A stretch of 64,000 nucleotides of DNA from an uncultured Dysgonomonas sp. (GTDB lineage: Bacteria > Bacteroidota > Bacteroidia > Bacteroidales > Dysgonomonadaceae): positions 3,148,155 to 3,212,154 of the forward strand of contig NZ_LT599032.1 in assembly GCF_900079725.1 (NCBI RefSeq), read 5' to 3'. Below, in pieces: positions 8,251-17,825 of this stretch (positions within the stretch are counted from its first letter, which is position 1; each line of letters starts with the position of its first letter). The notes beneath the pieces are model-generated. The model was not told where the DNA came from. It searched no databases and saw only the letters and a program-made list of their open reading frames with translations. Made by a program: the position numbers and the translations under genes.

Positions 8251-9492
8251 TTATATAAAGATTAGTAGAGCTGCTAATGGAATAACTAAAGCATACTTGC
8301 CAAGGTAATATGGTATCCCTCTGGCCTTTTTAGGGGAGTTGTCGCCTAAAGAGAGTTCTCCGGTAAAAGCATAATTATTCCAGTCAGAATTGGACTCTTG
8401 ATTGAAAGACCAGAAGTCCTCCTGAGTAGAATCAGGGAAATAAAACAGCTCCTGACAGTATCCGCTTAATTTCCGTTTTTTTATTTTTATCTGGTCAACA
8501 GTACCTATACAGTTAACATCACAGTGATAAACTATTTCTTCCTCATTTCCAAATTTATTCACCGCTCTGAATTTATAATAAGTATAGCAGTCTTTCATAT
8601 AGTATTTGCCATTACTGGCTTTGGCAAACTCGAACCGCCCTACTTTTCTCAGTACCTGAACCATCTTTCCCAGATATCTTTTTGCAGGTTGCGATGCCAG
8701 AATAGAATCTACGGATTCTATCTCCATCGATTTAATGGTCATATCGCTTTTGTTGATCCGCACTTCTCCATTTGCCCAGCCATCTTTTCCGGCCAGAGGT
8801 TCTATATTCAATATTATAAGAGAGCTGTCCGATGTATATGTTCTTGTTGTCTCATTATTGATGCTTTTACCGAACGAGAGCAGGTGCGAGGCATGGTATT
8901 CAGCTCCATATAGTTCGGAGGTAGGGGTTACGGATTTTTGTAGTCGTCTGATGTCTACTATATTATATGTATAAGGTATCCGTTCCTTTTTTAAGGATTT
9001 CTTTAATACTTTTTCATCCAGAATGGTTGTGTATTTGAGGTATATCTCGTTTTGGAGTGTGTCGGTAGTTTTTGTTTGCAGGAAATGTAACAGGTATCCA
9101 ACGGAGTGGTCTGTAACCAGATTCTTTTTGGTATTGAGCATTACTTCTTCTAGCAACATGTCTGCATCATACGGGCTGATAACAACCGGACTGAGGGAGA
9201 CCGGATTCAGTTCCATGACAACAGTTGGCTGCTGCCGTAGGGCGGACTTCGATATGGACCTGGATTTGTAACCAATGCATTGGAAGTAGATGATATCCTC
9301 GCTGTCTCCGGGTATAGAAAACTGTCCGCTGGCATTGGTATATGCATATTCTTTCGATGAGGCTCCGTATTGGACGATAACGTCCGGAACAGGCTTTTTG
9401 GTATCCTTATCCAAAACAATACCATTGATAGGTGTTTGGGCAAGGGTATATATACATAGAAATAAGAGAGGGAATATAATTACTCTTTTCAT
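8251..9492 (-). CDS. Carboxypeptidase-regulatory-like domain protein, exported
   Basis: 413 residues. A signal peptide (MKRVIIFPLLFLCIYTLAQ) is followed by a CarboxypepD_reg-like beta-sandwich (about residues 22-100) with the usual INGIVLDKDTKKPVPDVIV start and TNASGQFSIPG turn, as at the N-terminus of TonB-dependent transporters, but no plug or barrel follows. The remaining 300 residues are unclassified beta-rich sequence. The C-terminus is hydrophobic (YALVIPLAALLIFI). Probably a periplasmic or outer-membrane-associated protein; function unknown. It is transcribed away from the rhomboid gene. Confidence 0.8.
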   Translation of the reverse strand: MKRVIIFPLLFLCIYTLAQTPINGIVLDKDTKKPVPDVIVQYGASSKEYAYTNASGQFSIPGDSEDIIYFQCIGYKSRSISKSALRQQPTVVMELNPVSLSPVVISPYDADMLLEEVMLNTKKNLVTDHSVGYLLHFLQTKTTDTLQNEIYLKYTTILDEKVLKKSLKKERIPYTYNIVDIRRLQKSVTPTSELYGAEYHASHLLSFGKSINNETTRTYTSDSSLIILNIEPLAGKDGWANGEVRINKSDMTIKSMEIESVDSILASQPAKRYLGKMVQVLRKVGRFEFAKASNGKYYMKDCYTYYKFRAVNKFGNEEEIVYHCDVNCIGTVDQIKIKKRKLSGYCQELFYFPDSTQEDFWSFNQESNSDWNNYAFTGELSLGDNSPKKARGIPYYLGKYALVIPLAALLIFI

Positions 9493-9615
9493 CTATTCGC
9501 TATTTAGGTTGTTATCAGATAAACGTCGCTAAACAATATTTATTGAGATATTATATGACAAAAATCAAATTTATATCTTTCGGAATCAAAATCAACAACT
9601 AAATACTCTTTTTTA

Positions 9616-9623
9616 TACCTTTG
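9616..9623 (+). promoter_or_regulatory. Promoter -7 box TACCTTTG before the rhomboid gene
   Basis: Exact match to the Bacteroidota -7 consensus TAnnTTTG, 26 bases before the ATG at 9650. A -33 TTTG is not clear. The distance fits a short leader. Confidence 0.5.
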
Positions 9624-9649
9624 TCCTGATTATTAAAAATTGACGATAT

Positions 9650-10306
9650 ATGGCATTCAATATTGCGGATATACTACCTATCATTATCATCGTGCTTACT
9701 GTGCTTACCAGTATAAAGGGGTTTAATGATATGGCCTTCTTCGACAGGTATAAATTTGAAGTGGGAGCTATATTGGGTAAATCGAAACAGTGGGACAGGC
9801 TGTTGACTTCGGCAACATTGCATGGCGATTACATGCATCTCATTTTTAATATGATGACTTTGTATTTCTTCTCCGGTGTAATCATACAATCTTTGGGTAT
9901 CTGGCAATATTTGACAATTTATTTCTTATCCATCATAGGAGGAGGCTTATTGTCCTTATGGGTTCACCGTAAAGAATATTATTATAGTGCTATCGGTGCT
10001 TCGGGTGGCGTTGTAGGCATCTTGTTTGCCGCCATAGCTTTATATCCGGATATGACGCTTGGGGTGATGTTTATCCTTCCCATGAAAGGATGGATCTTCG
10101 GAATACTCTATCTGGGATATTCCATATACGGTATGCAGACCAGACAAGGGAATATAGGACATGACGCGCATCTAGGAGGTGCTGCTATAGGGCTTATTCT
10201 GGCTATAGTTTTTGCACCGGTAATACTTCAGATCCATACATTATATATCGGAATAATGATAATTCCTTTGATTGTTTTGGCATATCTTGTTTTAAGAAAG
10301 AAATAA
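9650..10306 (+). CDS. Rhomboid-family intramembrane serine protease
   Basis: 218 residues with six or seven membrane helices. The catalytic dyad is visible: the nucleophile Ser118 in GASGG and His174 in DAHLGG, with the helix-2 oxyanion/HxxxN element at HLIFNMMT (about residues 63-70). This is a minimal prokaryotic rhomboid without a cytosolic extension. Rhomboids cleave single-pass membrane proteins within or near the bilayer. The substrate is unknown, and nothing adjacent is an evident one. The gene has its own -7 box and is separated from the next gene by 145 bases. Confidence 0.93.
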   Translation: MAFNIADILPIIIIVLTVLTSIKGFNDMAFFDRYKFEVGAILGKSKQWDRLLTSATLHGDYMHLIFNMMTLYFFSGVIIQSLGIWQYLTIYFLSIIGGGLLSLWVHRKEYYYSAIGASGGVVGILFAAIALYPDMTLGVMFILPMKGWIFGILYLGYSIYGMQTRQGNIGHDAHLGGAAIGLILAIVFAPVILQIHTLYIGIMIIPLIVLAYLVLRKK

Positions 10307-10451
10307 TTGTACATTTGTTATGTTTTTTAACACAAACGGAATGACAAATCAAAATGTCTTAGTCTGTAAAAACTATTTCGTTCATTGAACATAGCACTTA
10401 TTACTTTGTTATTAAATTATACATATATTTTGTAAGTAAAAAGCAATAATA

Positions 10452-10781
10452 ATGAGCAACGAGAAAGACCTTATACAGTACGACGAGGATGATGCAGTAA
10501 AGTTTATACAGAACTATCTTCCCCAGGAAATGAAAGGAAAGTATACAAACGATGAGATAAATTATATCATCGATATTGTGTATGACTTCTATGATGAAAA
10601 AGGATTTATGAGCGATGAAACCGATGAAGAATCGGTTGTAAATATCGATGAAGATGAAATTGTCGCCTATGTCCTGAAATATACCAAGAAGGACAAAGTG
10701 AATAATTTCTCAGAAGATGAAATAGCCTTTATCATACAGGGAGAACTTGCTTATTGCGATTCAATAGGAATATTTGAATAA
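10452..10781 (+). CDS. Acidic protein with an internal duplication
   Basis: 109 residues, strongly acidic, no signal peptide. The sequence is two related units of about 45 residues: one with FIQNYLPQEMKG...YTNDEINYIIDIVYDFYDEKGF and a second with YVLKYTKKDKVNNFSEDEIAFIIQGELAYCDSIGIF. Each has two helices with the shared pattern (S/T)-(E/N)-DEI-x-(Y/F)-II-x6-(Y)-x4-G-(I/F). A helical scaffold or small regulatory protein is likely. I do not recognise a named family. It lies 53 bases upstream of the OmpA lipoprotein and may share its transcript. Confidence 0.75.
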   Translation: MSNEKDLIQYDEDDAVKFIQNYLPQEMKGKYTNDEINYIIDIVYDFYDEKGFMSDETDEESVVNIDEDEIVAYVLKYTKKDKVNNFSEDEIAFIIQGELAYCDSIGIFE

Positions 10782-10834
10782 AGAAAATATCACAAACAAA
10801 AAGTATACAAATAATAATTAAAATTTTATCAATT

Positions 10835-11509
10835 ATGAAACAGTTTTCAATTCTTGCAGCAATATTTATGAGTTGCGCAGTTATATTTTCTAGCTGTGGA
10901 GCTAGTGATACAGTAAAAGGTGGTGGTATCGGAGCAGGAGCAGGAGGAGCTCTTGGCGCAGGTATCGGAGCCATTATCGGTGGAGGTAAAGGTGCTGCAT
11001 GGGGTGCAGGTATCGGAGCTGTAGTAGGAGGTACTGCAGGTGCTGTTATCGGAAACAAAATGGATAAACAAAAGAAAGAATTGGAACAGATCAATGGTGC
11101 TCAGGTTGAGTCTATCAATGACGGGCAAGCTATCAAAGTTACTTTCGAATCAGGTATCTTGTTTGCTACTAACTCAAGCACACTGAATTCTGCTTCTCAA
11201 AGTGCACTGACAAGCTTTGCAACTTCTTTGAACAACAATCCTGATACAGATGTTCAGATATACGGTCACACAGACAATACTGGTTCTGATGCGATCAATA
11301 ATCCATTATCTGAAAAGCGAGCACAATCGGTTTATAACTTCCTTCAAACTAAAGGAGTGTCTGGTAGCCGTATGGTATCTCAGGGTTTCGGTTCTACTCA
11401 GCCTGTTGCTGACAATAGTACTGTTGCAGGAAGAAGCCAAAACCGCCGTGTTGAGATCTATATCCTTCCTAATGAAAAGATGATCAAAGACGCTGAACAA
11501 GGTAAGTAA
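10835..11509 (+). CDS. OmpA-family lipoprotein with glycine zipper
   Basis: 224 residues. Lipoprotein signal peptide with the lipid-modified Cys21 in IFSSC. Residues ~28-72 form a glycine-zipper segment (GAGAGGALGAGIGAIIGG and repeats of it), expected to insert into or pack on the outer membrane. Residues ~100-215 are an OmpA-like peptidoglycan-binding domain: FATNSSTLN, IYGHTDNTGSDAIN, LSEKRAQSVYNFL and AGRSQNRRVEI hold the conserved Asp and Arg that grip diaminopimelate. It resembles YiaD. It tethers the outer membrane to the cell wall. A terminator follows 26 bases downstream. Confidence 0.92.
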   Translation: MKQFSILAAIFMSCAVIFSSCGASDTVKGGGIGAGAGGALGAGIGAIIGGGKGAAWGAGIGAVVGGTAGAVIGNKMDKQKKELEQINGAQVESINDGQAIKVTFESGILFATNSSTLNSASQSALTSFATSLNNNPDTDVQIYGHTDNTGSDAINNPLSEKRAQSVYNFLQTKGVSGSRMVSQGFGSTQPVADNSTVAGRSQNRRVEIYILPNEKMIKDAEQGK

Positions 11510-11534
11510 TAGCTTTGTAAATACAATAGATAAG

Positions 11535-11569
11535 GAGGCTGTTCATAACGAACAGTCTTCATTTTTTTA
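11535..11569 (+). terminator. Rho-independent terminator after the OmpA lipoprotein gene
   Basis: Hairpin GGCTGTTC-ATAAC-GAACAGTC (11538-11558) followed by TTCATTTTTTTAT. Confidence 0.9.
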
Positions 11570-11710
11570 TATAGCTGAATTTTTTGTCTGCTGAAGAAAT
11601 AGCGAACTTTTTTAACATTCCGGATGTTATATAAATGACTGCTTTAATAAAAGCAGTAGGTTACAGGAGATTTCAAACTTCACAATATTAACAAGTAAAT
11701 ATAAGAAATT

Positions 11711-11959
11711 ATGGGATTTATATGGTCAATTATAATCGGTATTCTGGCCGGATTTATCGCCGGCAAAATAATGAAGGGTAGTGGTTTCGGTCTTATCCTT
11801 AACCTTATAGTCGGAGTTGTTGGAGGTTTACTCGGCGGATGGATATTTACGTTGCTCGGCCTGGGTGTAAATGGTATTATAGGTAATCTGGTAATGTCCA
11901 CAATCGGTGCAATTGTACTGCTTTGGATAATATCCCTGTTTAGCCGCAAGAAAGAATAG
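11711..11959 (+). CDS. GlsB/YeaQ/YmgE-family stress membrane protein
   Basis: 82 residues, the family size. Three hydrophobic segments carry its glycine patterns: IWSIIIGILAGFIAGKIMKG, then LILNLIVGVVGGLLGGWIF and GNLVMSTIGAIVLLWIIS. The family is often labelled transglycosylase-associated, but members are small inner-membrane proteins induced by stress in several bacteria. No enzymatic motif is present. It precedes the YtxH-like gene by 27 bases, and the two probably form an envelope-stress pair ending at a shared terminator. Confidence 0.88.
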   Translation: MGFIWSIIIGILAGFIAGKIMKGSGFGLILNLIVGVVGGLLGGWIFTLLGLGVNGIIGNLVMSTIGAIVLLWIISLFSRKKE

Positions 11960-11986
11960 AATTACTAATTGATAAATAGAATAATT

Positions 11987-12211
11987 ATGAAGAAAGTATT
12001 GATAGGAGCAGCTTTGGGTGCTGCAGCAATTTATGCAGTAAGCAGACTGTACAAACAAGGTAAATTAGACGGGTTTTGCGACGATATGAATAAATTTGCC
12101 AGCAAAGCAAAACGAAACCTGAAAAATGTAGCCGATGTAGGCAAGAATCAGGTGGAATATATCAAAGACCGTGTTGAATATGAGTTGAATAACGGAAAAG
12201 AGAGCAAATAA
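11987..12211 (+). CDS. Small YtxH-like membrane-anchored protein
   Basis: 74 residues from ATG 11987. An in-frame TTG at 11969 would only add six residues before the obvious start MKKVLIGAALGAAAIYAVSR. One N-terminal membrane helix is followed by an amphipathic charged region (KFASKAKRNLKNVADVGKNQ) like that of YtxH/general-stress proteins. Function unknown. It pairs with the GlsB/YeaQ-type gene upstream. Confidence 0.75.
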   Translation: MKKVLIGAALGAAAIYAVSRLYKQGKLDGFCDDMNKFASKAKRNLKNVADVGKNQVEYIKDRVEYELNNGKESK

Positions 12212-12230
12212 TACACAGATAAGAAAATAT

Positions 12231-12268
12231 AAGAATGGGTAACTTAGTTGTTACCCATTCTTATTATA
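12231..12268. terminator. Bidirectional terminator between convergent genes
   Basis: A perfect 13-bp stem, AAGAATGGGTAAC (12231-12243) with GTTACCCATTCTT (12250-12262), six-base loop, T/A-rich on both sides. It serves the small stress genes on the plus strand and the S9 peptidase on the minus strand. Confidence 0.9.
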
Positions 12269-12279
12269 TATAGAAGATA

Positions 12280-14214
12280 TTATTTCTTCTCTGCTTCCTG
12301 TTTCTCTTTCAAGTGTTCTCCTAAGAATGTTTCCATAGCGCGATAGAAATCGAATCTGTTTTCCTCGTTATGAAACCCGTGACCTTCATTATCCTTTACC
12401 ATGTATTCGGTTTCTATTCCTCGTTTTTTCAGAGCCTCCACCATCTGGTCCGATTCGTCTTTATTTACACGCGGATCGTTTGCTCCCTGTGCGATAAATA
12501 ACGGAGCTTTTATCTTATCTACATGAAATACCGGAGAAGAACTCGCCAGCAGAACACTATCCTTTTTCGGATCTCCCACCATTTCATACATCATATCTAG
12601 CATTGGTTTCCAGTATGGAGGTATCGTATTAAGGAATGTAAACAGGTTTGATACTCCTACATAGTCCACACCGCAGGTGTAGAGGTCAGGAGTGAATGTA
12701 AGGCCGGCTAAAGTAGCATATCCTCCATAACTTCCTCCATATATAGCAATCTTGTCGGGGTTAGCTATTCCTTTTGCTTTGAGCCATTCCACACCGTCCG
12801 TTATATCGTCCTGCATGGTTTTTCCCCATTGCTTAAATGATATTTCCCAGAACTTCTTGCCAAATCCGGTAGAGCCACGGAAATTCATTTGAAACACAGC
12901 ATAACCTCTGTTTGCGAGAAACTGTATCTCAGGATTGAATCCCCATCCGTCTCGCGCCCAAGGCCCTCCGTGTGGATTAACTACTACAGGCAGATTTTTT
13001 GCAGTCTCCATCGTATATCCCTTCGGAAGTGTCAGGTATCCTTCTATTTCCAGCCCATCACGTGTTTTATATGTGATGCAGTTCATTGTTGCCATGTTGC
13101 TTTCATCCAGCCACGGGTAAATATCAGCGATATGTGTCAATATGTCTTTTTCCACATCATAGACATAATAAGCTCCCGGTGTCTTGTCATTGTACGTGCG
13201 GACAATAAGCATATTTTCATCCTTGTTCTTGCTGTTAATCCCAAACGGCTTGTTCGCTACCTTCGAAGATATTTTATCATATATACCTTTCAGCTTGTCG
13301 TCAAAGAAATGACGTTTGATACCATCGTGCCCCTGATATGCAACCAACTGCAATTTCTTGTCTTTGTTTGAATATGATGCTCCGGATATATCGTATTTCT
13401 CGTTTTCATAGAGTACCTCTTCTTCTTTCATTGTCTGAAAATCGAATACGATCAATGCATCTTTATCTCTGCCTATATTCGATGTTGCGTATAGCTTTTG
13501 ATTGTCAGATGTAAAGAAATATGGGTTGAGCGTTTCTTTGAAACTGGTAGTTATAAGGACTTTGAAAGCATCCTCTTCTTTGTCTCTGTACAGAAGGCTT
13601 TGGTTCACTCCATCAAGCGAAAGGGCAACGCGTAATTTGCCATCATGGTCGGTCATCCATCCTTGGATATTGCCCGGATTTTCAGCAAGTATAGTCAATT
13701 CTCCCGTTTCAATATTCAAACGGTAAGGATCGAAGATCTGAGGATTTCGCTTATTTAGTCCGATAATAACCTCGCTGTCTATTTCCGGCAGGTCATCAAT
13801 GATTTGAGTACGCACTTTTTCGAATGCAGTGAGTGGCAGAGGGTTGCTGCCATCTATATTCACGCCATAAAGCTGATAGTTTTCGTCACCTCCGGTATCT
13901 TTCAGGAACAGGATGCGATTGTTATTACCCCACAAATATCCGGCAATATCCCTCTCTGTTTCGGAGGTAATTCTTACGGCCGAATCTTGCCCTATTTTCT
14001 GCACATAGATATTCATCCTTTTTTCGTATGGAGCAGTATAAGAAAAGTATTTTCCATCAGGCGAAATCTGGTATGAGGCCTTTTCCGGGTTTCTGAAAAA
14101 ATCTTCTAACGGTAATATTGGGGCCGGAACCGGGGCCTTATTGCACGAGGTAACTAACCCAAATGTTAAACAGAATAAAGCGATAATGCTAAATGTGAAT
14201 GATTTCCTTTTCAT
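12280..14214 (-). CDS. S9-family peptidase (prolyl oligopeptidase type), lipoprotein
   Basis: 644 residues. Lipobox LVTSC puts the lipidated Cys at 24. Residues ~35-380 are a beta-propeller with WD40-like/TolB-like blades, such as SPDGKYFSYTAPYEK. The C-terminal alpha/beta-hydrolase (about 390-640) has the oxyanion region NPHGGPWARDGWGFN, the catalytic Ser in GGSYGGYATLAG, Asp in GANDPRVNKDESDQM and His in NEGHGFHNEENRFDF. The order Ser-Asp-His and spacing are those of S9C acylaminoacyl-peptidase/dipeptidyl peptidases. It probably trims oligopeptides in the periplasm or at the surface. Monocistronic between two terminators. Confidence 0.93.
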   Translation of the reverse strand: MKRKSFTFSIIALFCLTFGLVTSCNKAPVPAPILPLEDFFRNPEKASYQISPDGKYFSYTAPYEKRMNIYVQKIGQDSAVRITSETERDIAGYLWGNNNRILFLKDTGGDENYQLYGVNIDGSNPLPLTAFEKVRTQIIDDLPEIDSEVIIGLNKRNPQIFDPYRLNIETGELTILAENPGNIQGWMTDHDGKLRVALSLDGVNQSLLYRDKEEDAFKVLITTSFKETLNPYFFTSDNQKLYATSNIGRDKDALIVFDFQTMKEEEVLYENEKYDISGASYSNKDKKLQLVAYQGHDGIKRHFFDDKLKGIYDKISSKVANKPFGINSKNKDENMLIVRTYNDKTPGAYYVYDVEKDILTHIADIYPWLDESNMATMNCITYKTRDGLEIEGYLTLPKGYTMETAKNLPVVVNPHGGPWARDGWGFNPEIQFLANRGYAVFQMNFRGSTGFGKKFWEISFKQWGKTMQDDITDGVEWLKAKGIANPDKIAIYGGSYGGYATLAGLTFTPDLYTCGVDYVGVSNLFTFLNTIPPYWKPMLDMMYEMVGDPKKDSVLLASSSPVFHVDKIKAPLFIAQGANDPRVNKDESDQMVEALKKRGIETEYMVKDNEGHGFHNEENRFDFYRAMETFLGEHLKEKQEAEKK

Positions 14215-14339
14215 AGTTAAAATGATTATATTACTACTATAAGTACTTGTCGTACAAATGTATTAAAAAATCACAAGATTAGTTTTTTTGTTTAAAAAAG
14301 TTCTTTCAGTGCCTTTTGTAGGTAATCCAGATGTCTTAA

Positions 14340-14384
14340 AACAGACAAATCCGGTTGATTAAGAAATCAATCGGATTTGTCATA
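14340..14384 (-). terminator. Terminator of clpB
   Basis: On the minus strand, GACAAATCCGATTGATT pairs with AATCAACCGGATTTGTC (plus-strand arms 14365-14381 and 14344-14360, one wobble), followed by TGTTTTAAG. It lies about 13 bases after the clpB stop. Confidence 0.7.
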
Positions 14385-14393
14385 TCTGTCTTT

Positions 14394-16985
14394 TTAGTTC
14401 TTAAAACTCAACTCCCCATCCTTCATGTCTATTATGATGGGATTCTCCTTATCCACTGTTCCGGCAAGCAGTTGTCTCGATAGTGTATCCAGTACGGTAC
14501 GCTGTATAACACGCTTAACAGGACGTGCCCCGAACTCAGGATCGTAACCCATTTGCGCAATTCCGGTAATAGCTTCTTCTGTAAATTCCAGTTTCACCCC
14601 ATTGCCTTTCAGCATTTTCACTACGCCTTCGAGCTGCATGCGGACAACCTGTTCTATCTGTGCCAGATTTAATGGCTCAAACATAACTGTCTCATCGATA
14701 CGGTTCAGAAATTCGGGGCGCATATTCACTTTTAGCATATCCAACACTTCGCGTTTGGTTTTCTCTACTACTTCGTCGTGGTTCTTTGGTGTTATTCCGG
14801 CAAAGTTTTCACGAATCAGGGGAGAGCCCATATTGGACGTCATAATAATGATTGTATTCTTAAAGTTTACTACGCGACCCTTATTGTCGGTCAGTCGTCC
14901 GTCGTCTAATACCTGCAATAAGATATTGAAAACATCAGGATGCGCCTTCTCTATTTCATCGAATAAGACTACCGAATACGGCTTACGGCGGATAGCTTCT
15001 GTCAATTGTCCCCCTTCGTCATAACCGACATATCCCGGAGGTGCCCCGATAAGCCGGGTAGCACTGAATTTTTCCTGATACTCGCTCATGTCGATACGGG
15101 TCATCATATTCTCGTCATCGAACAGGAATTCGGCGAGTGCTTTCGCCAGTTCGGTCTTACCCACACCTGTTGTACCCAGAAATATAAACGAACCGATAGG
15201 TCGTTTAGGGTCTTGCAGTCCTGCACGGCTACGGCGTATAGCATTTGATACGGCAGAAATAGCTTCATCCTGCCCCACAACACGCCTGTGCAATTCTACT
15301 TCGAGATTCAGTAATTTTTCCCGTTCGCTTTGCAGCATCTTGTTCACAGGGATGCCTGTCCAGCGGGAAACCACATCAGCAATATCGTATGAATCTACTT
15401 CTTCTTTTATCATTGCCTGATTTCCCTGCATTTCATGCAGTTGTCCTTGCAATTTACCAATACCATCTTCCAATTCTTTCAATTTACCATAACGTAGTTC
15501 GGCAACTTTTCCATAATCGCCTTCGCGCTCGGCTTTTTCCGCTTCGAATTTGGTGTCCTCTATTTCTATCTTGTTCTGCTGAATCTTATTGATGACTTCT
15601 CTTTCCGATTGCCACTTGGCTTTCAGGTCTTTCTCCTCATCTTTCAGCCTGCTTATTTCTTTCGATAGCTCTTGTTCCTTCAACTTGTCATTCTCGCGGC
15701 GTATAGCTTCACGTTCGATTTCGAGTTGTTTGATCCGGCGGCTCTTCTCGTCCAGTTCTTCCGGTACGGAATCCACTTCCATACGCAGTTTTGCCGCAGC
15801 CTCGTCCATCAGGTCAATAGCCTTGTCAGGCAAAAAGCGGTCGGATATATAACGGCTCGACAGTTGCACGGCAGCAATAATAGCCTCGTCTTTGATACGC
15901 ACCTTATGGTGGTTTTCATATTTTTCTTTCAGTCCCCGCAGGATAGAGATTGCATCGGCCTCGCTCGGTTCATCTACCATTACAGTCTGAAAACGGCGTT
16001 CCAAAGCCTTGTCCTTTTCAAAATATTTCTGATATTCGTCAAGTGTAGTAGCACCTATCGAACGTAACTCTCCTCTTGCCAACGCCGGCTTTAAGATATT
16101 GGCAGCATCCATGGCTCCCTCACTTTTACCTGCGCCTACCAATGTATGTATCTCGTCGATAAATAAGATAATCTCCCCTTCCGACTTGGTAACTTCGTTC
16201 ACTACAGATTTCAGTCGTTCTTCGAATTCACCTTTATATTTAGCCCCTGCAATCAGTGCTCCCATATCCAGTGAGTAAATCTGTTTGCTTTTCAAGTTCT
16301 CGGGAACATCGCCGCGTACAATACGATGCGCAAGCCCCTCTGCAATAGCGGTTTTACCCGTACCCGGTTCACCTATCAGTATGGGATTGTTTTTCGTACG
16401 GCGGCTAAGTATCTGCAATACCCGGCGTATCTCGTCATCGCGGCCGATAACAGGATCCAGCTTTCCGTCTTTGGCTCTTTGAGTCAGGTTTATAGCATAC
16501 TTCTCCAAAGACTGGTAAGTGTCTTCGGCTGTCTGGCTGGTTACATTCGTTCCTTTACGTAGTTCATTGATTGCCAGTTGCAATCCTTTTTCGGATACGC
16601 CTGCATCCTTGAGCATCTGTGCCGCCGTGCTTTTGCCTGATAATACACCTAATAATATATGCTCGAGGGAAACATACTGGTCACCCATCTTCTTTGCATA
16701 TTCAGCAGCTTTTTCCAGTGCAGCATTACTTTCGCGGCTGAGAAATGCTTCGCCTCCTCCCGAAACTTTCGGGAAAGAATCAACCTCTTTACTCAATACA
16801 TTTGTTAAATGACCGGGATTAGCCCCCAGTTTCTGAAAGAGGAAATTTACGACATTTTCTCCGGTCATGATGACTCCCATGAGGATGTGAGCCGGTTCTA
16901 TAGACTGTTGGCCTTTGTCTTTTGTGATCTCAATGGCTTTTTGTATCGCCTCCTGAGATTTGATTGTAAAATTATTGAAATTCAT
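14394..16985 (-). CDS. clpB: ATP-dependent disaggregase ClpB
   Basis: 863 residues when started at [17 protein letters not shown] (ATG 16985), the normal ClpB N-terminus. A longer frame exists upstream but adds an unconserved tail. Domains: Clp N-terminal repeats (about 1-145), first AAA+ domain with Walker A GEPGTGKT and Walker [11 protein letters not shown], the long coiled-coil middle domain unique to ClpB (about 400-530), second AAA+ domain with GTTGVGKT and [15 protein letters not shown], and a C-terminal D2-small domain. It extracts polypeptides from aggregates with DnaK. A TGACAAAATGTCA palindrome lies 86 bases upstream (17071-17083). Confidence 0.97.
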   Translation of the reverse strand: MNFNNFTIKSQEAIQKAIEITKDKGQQSIEPAHILMGVIMTGENVVNFLFQKLGANPGHLTNVLSKEVDSFPKVSGGGEAFLSRESNAALEKAAEYAKKMGDQYVSLEHILLGVLSGKSTAAQMLKDAGVSEKGLQLAINELRKGTNVTSQTAEDTYQSLEKYAINLTQRAKDGKLDPVIGRDDEIRRVLQILSRRTKNNPILIGEPGTGKTAIAEGLAHRIVRGDVPENLKSKQIYSLDMGALIAGAKYKGEFEERLKSVVNEVTKSEGEIILFIDEIHTLVGAGKSEGAMDAANILKPALARGELRSIGATTLDEYQKYFEKDKALERRFQTVMVDEPSEADAISILRGLKEKYENHHKVRIKDEAIIAAVQLSSRYISDRFLPDKAIDLMDEAAAKLRMEVDSVPEELDEKSRRIKQLEIEREAIRRENDKLKEQELSKEISRLKDEEKDLKAKWQSEREVINKIQQNKIEIEDTKFEAEKAEREGDYGKVAELRYGKLKELEDGIGKLQGQLHEMQGNQAMIKEEVDSYDIADVVSRWTGIPVNKMLQSEREKLLNLEVELHRRVVGQDEAISAVSNAIRRSRAGLQDPKRPIGSFIFLGTTGVGKTELAKALAEFLFDDENMMTRIDMSEYQEKFSATRLIGAPPGYVGYDEGGQLTEAIRRKPYSVVLFDEIEKAHPDVFNILLQVLDDGRLTDNKGRVVNFKNTIIIMTSNMGSPLIRENFAGITPKNHDEVVEKTKREVLDMLKVNMRPEFLNRIDETVMFEPLNLAQIEQVVRMQLEGVVKMLKGNGVKLEFTEEAITGIAQMGYDPEFGARPVKRVIQRTVLDTLSRQLLAGTVDKENPIIIDMKDGELSFKN

Positions 16986-17070
16986 ATGTTTAGTTTTTTT
17001 TGTTTGCTTATATTTAATAAAACTGTTGTTTAGTATTTGTTGTTCAAAATATTTGCCAAGTTGATATTTT

Positions 17071-17083
17071 TGACAAAATGTCA
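17071..17083. promoter_or_regulatory. Palindrome upstream of clpB, candidate operator
   Basis: TGACAAAATGTCA is a perfect 13-bp dyad (TGACA-AAA-TGTCA), 86 bases before the clpB start. Position and symmetry fit a repressor site for heat-shock control. The regulator is unknown, and the identification is inference. Confidence 0.4.
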
Positions 17084-17123
17084 TATTGTTCGTCGTTTTT
17101 AGTCTTACGCAAATGGCGATTTA

Positions 17124-17214
17124 AAAACTTGACAAACTTGACACTTTTTACATGTTTTTTATCCTGTTGCTTTTTTGAAAATCCTCCGTAACTTCGTCTT
17201 AATCAGGGATGAGA
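17124..17214. other. AT-rich spacer with a TGTCA-type 9-bp repeat
   Basis: Between the clpB promoter region and repeat copy B. It contains AAAAACTTGACAAACTTGAC (starting near 17126), whose complement reads TGTCAAGTT-TGTCAAGTT-TTT, one member of the 9-bp-period family noted elsewhere in the window. No open frame. Confidence 0.4.
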
Positions 17215-17760
17215 GATAACGCTCGCAAAGATGCAAAGGCGCAAAAGGTAACAAAGGTAACAGGTTCTGCATTCTTTTGTAGGGGCGGAATATTTTCCGC
17301 CCGCAGACCTTTTTCTATTTCGGGCGGAAGATATTCCGCCCCTATAGCCTTTTCCAAAAGGTAACAACCAACGGTCACAGGAGCGAAGCGTATGTAAAGG
17401 TAACACAAAGATCAATTAACAATTAGCTTTTACCCTCTCTGTAGCCTCACTTCGGGGCAGGGCTGTTAAGTTCTAATTTTTCATACCCTCTGTGTCATGT
17501 TGAACGGAGTGAAACATCTCGTTTCTCAGGGTCGAGATCCTTCGTTCCACTCAGAAACAACGTTCGGCAGAGCGAAGCGGAGCCAATGACAGCAGAAAAT
17601 AACAGAACAAAGAAGAGAACTTAACAGCCCTGCCCCGAGGGGAGAATTGAATTGCAAATCGACGGAGTCAAAATCGGCAGAACGAAGCGAAGCCAATGGA
17701 GGGGTCTGTAAATACATCAAAGAGCTATAAGCTAACAGCTAAAGGCTATCAGCTCTGATT
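17215..17760. repeat. Large composite intergenic repeat, copy B
   Basis: Inverted relative to copy A at 7376-7910, except for the core, which reads in the same direction on the plus strand. Modules: GTAACAAAGGTAAC motifs near 17250; a long near-palindrome about 17279-17345 (GGGGCGGAATATTTTCCGCC with its partner GGCGGAAGATATTCCGCCCC); inverted repeats 17454-17474 and 17616-17636 around the core; then the GCGAAGCGAAGCCAATGG end module and the TAGATAAACTTCTTTC end. The core's right half is disrupted by an extra GTTCGGCAGAGCGAAGCGG copy. It abuts the thiamine operon promoter. Confidence 0.8.
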
Positions 17761-17789
17761 ATATAGATAAACTTCTTTCAAAATACGAC

Positions 17790-17818
17790 TTGTTTCTCCA
17801 ATAATTTCGTTAAGTTTG
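17790..17818 (+). promoter_or_regulatory. Promoter of the thiamine salvage operon
   Basis: The -7 box TAAGTTTG (17811-17818, TAnnTTTG) is preceded 18 bases upstream by TTGTTT (17790-17795) as a plausible -33 element. Transcription would start just before the TPP riboswitch. Confidence 0.6.
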
Positions 17819-17825
17819 CATGTCA

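Noticed and set aside
10732-11128. Proline- and serine/cysteine-rich frames opposite the OmpA lipoprotein
   Set aside because: Mirror image of the glycine-zipper codons on the true coding strand.
16986-17084. 33-residue N-terminal extension of ClpB
   Set aside because: Runs into the promoter region; the standard ClpB N-terminus begins at ATG 16985.
17199-17720. Open frames of 60-70 codons on both strands in the large repeat (also at 7445-7942)
   Set aside because: They recur only because the DNA is repeated, differ in length between copies, overlap on both strands and encode no plausible fold.
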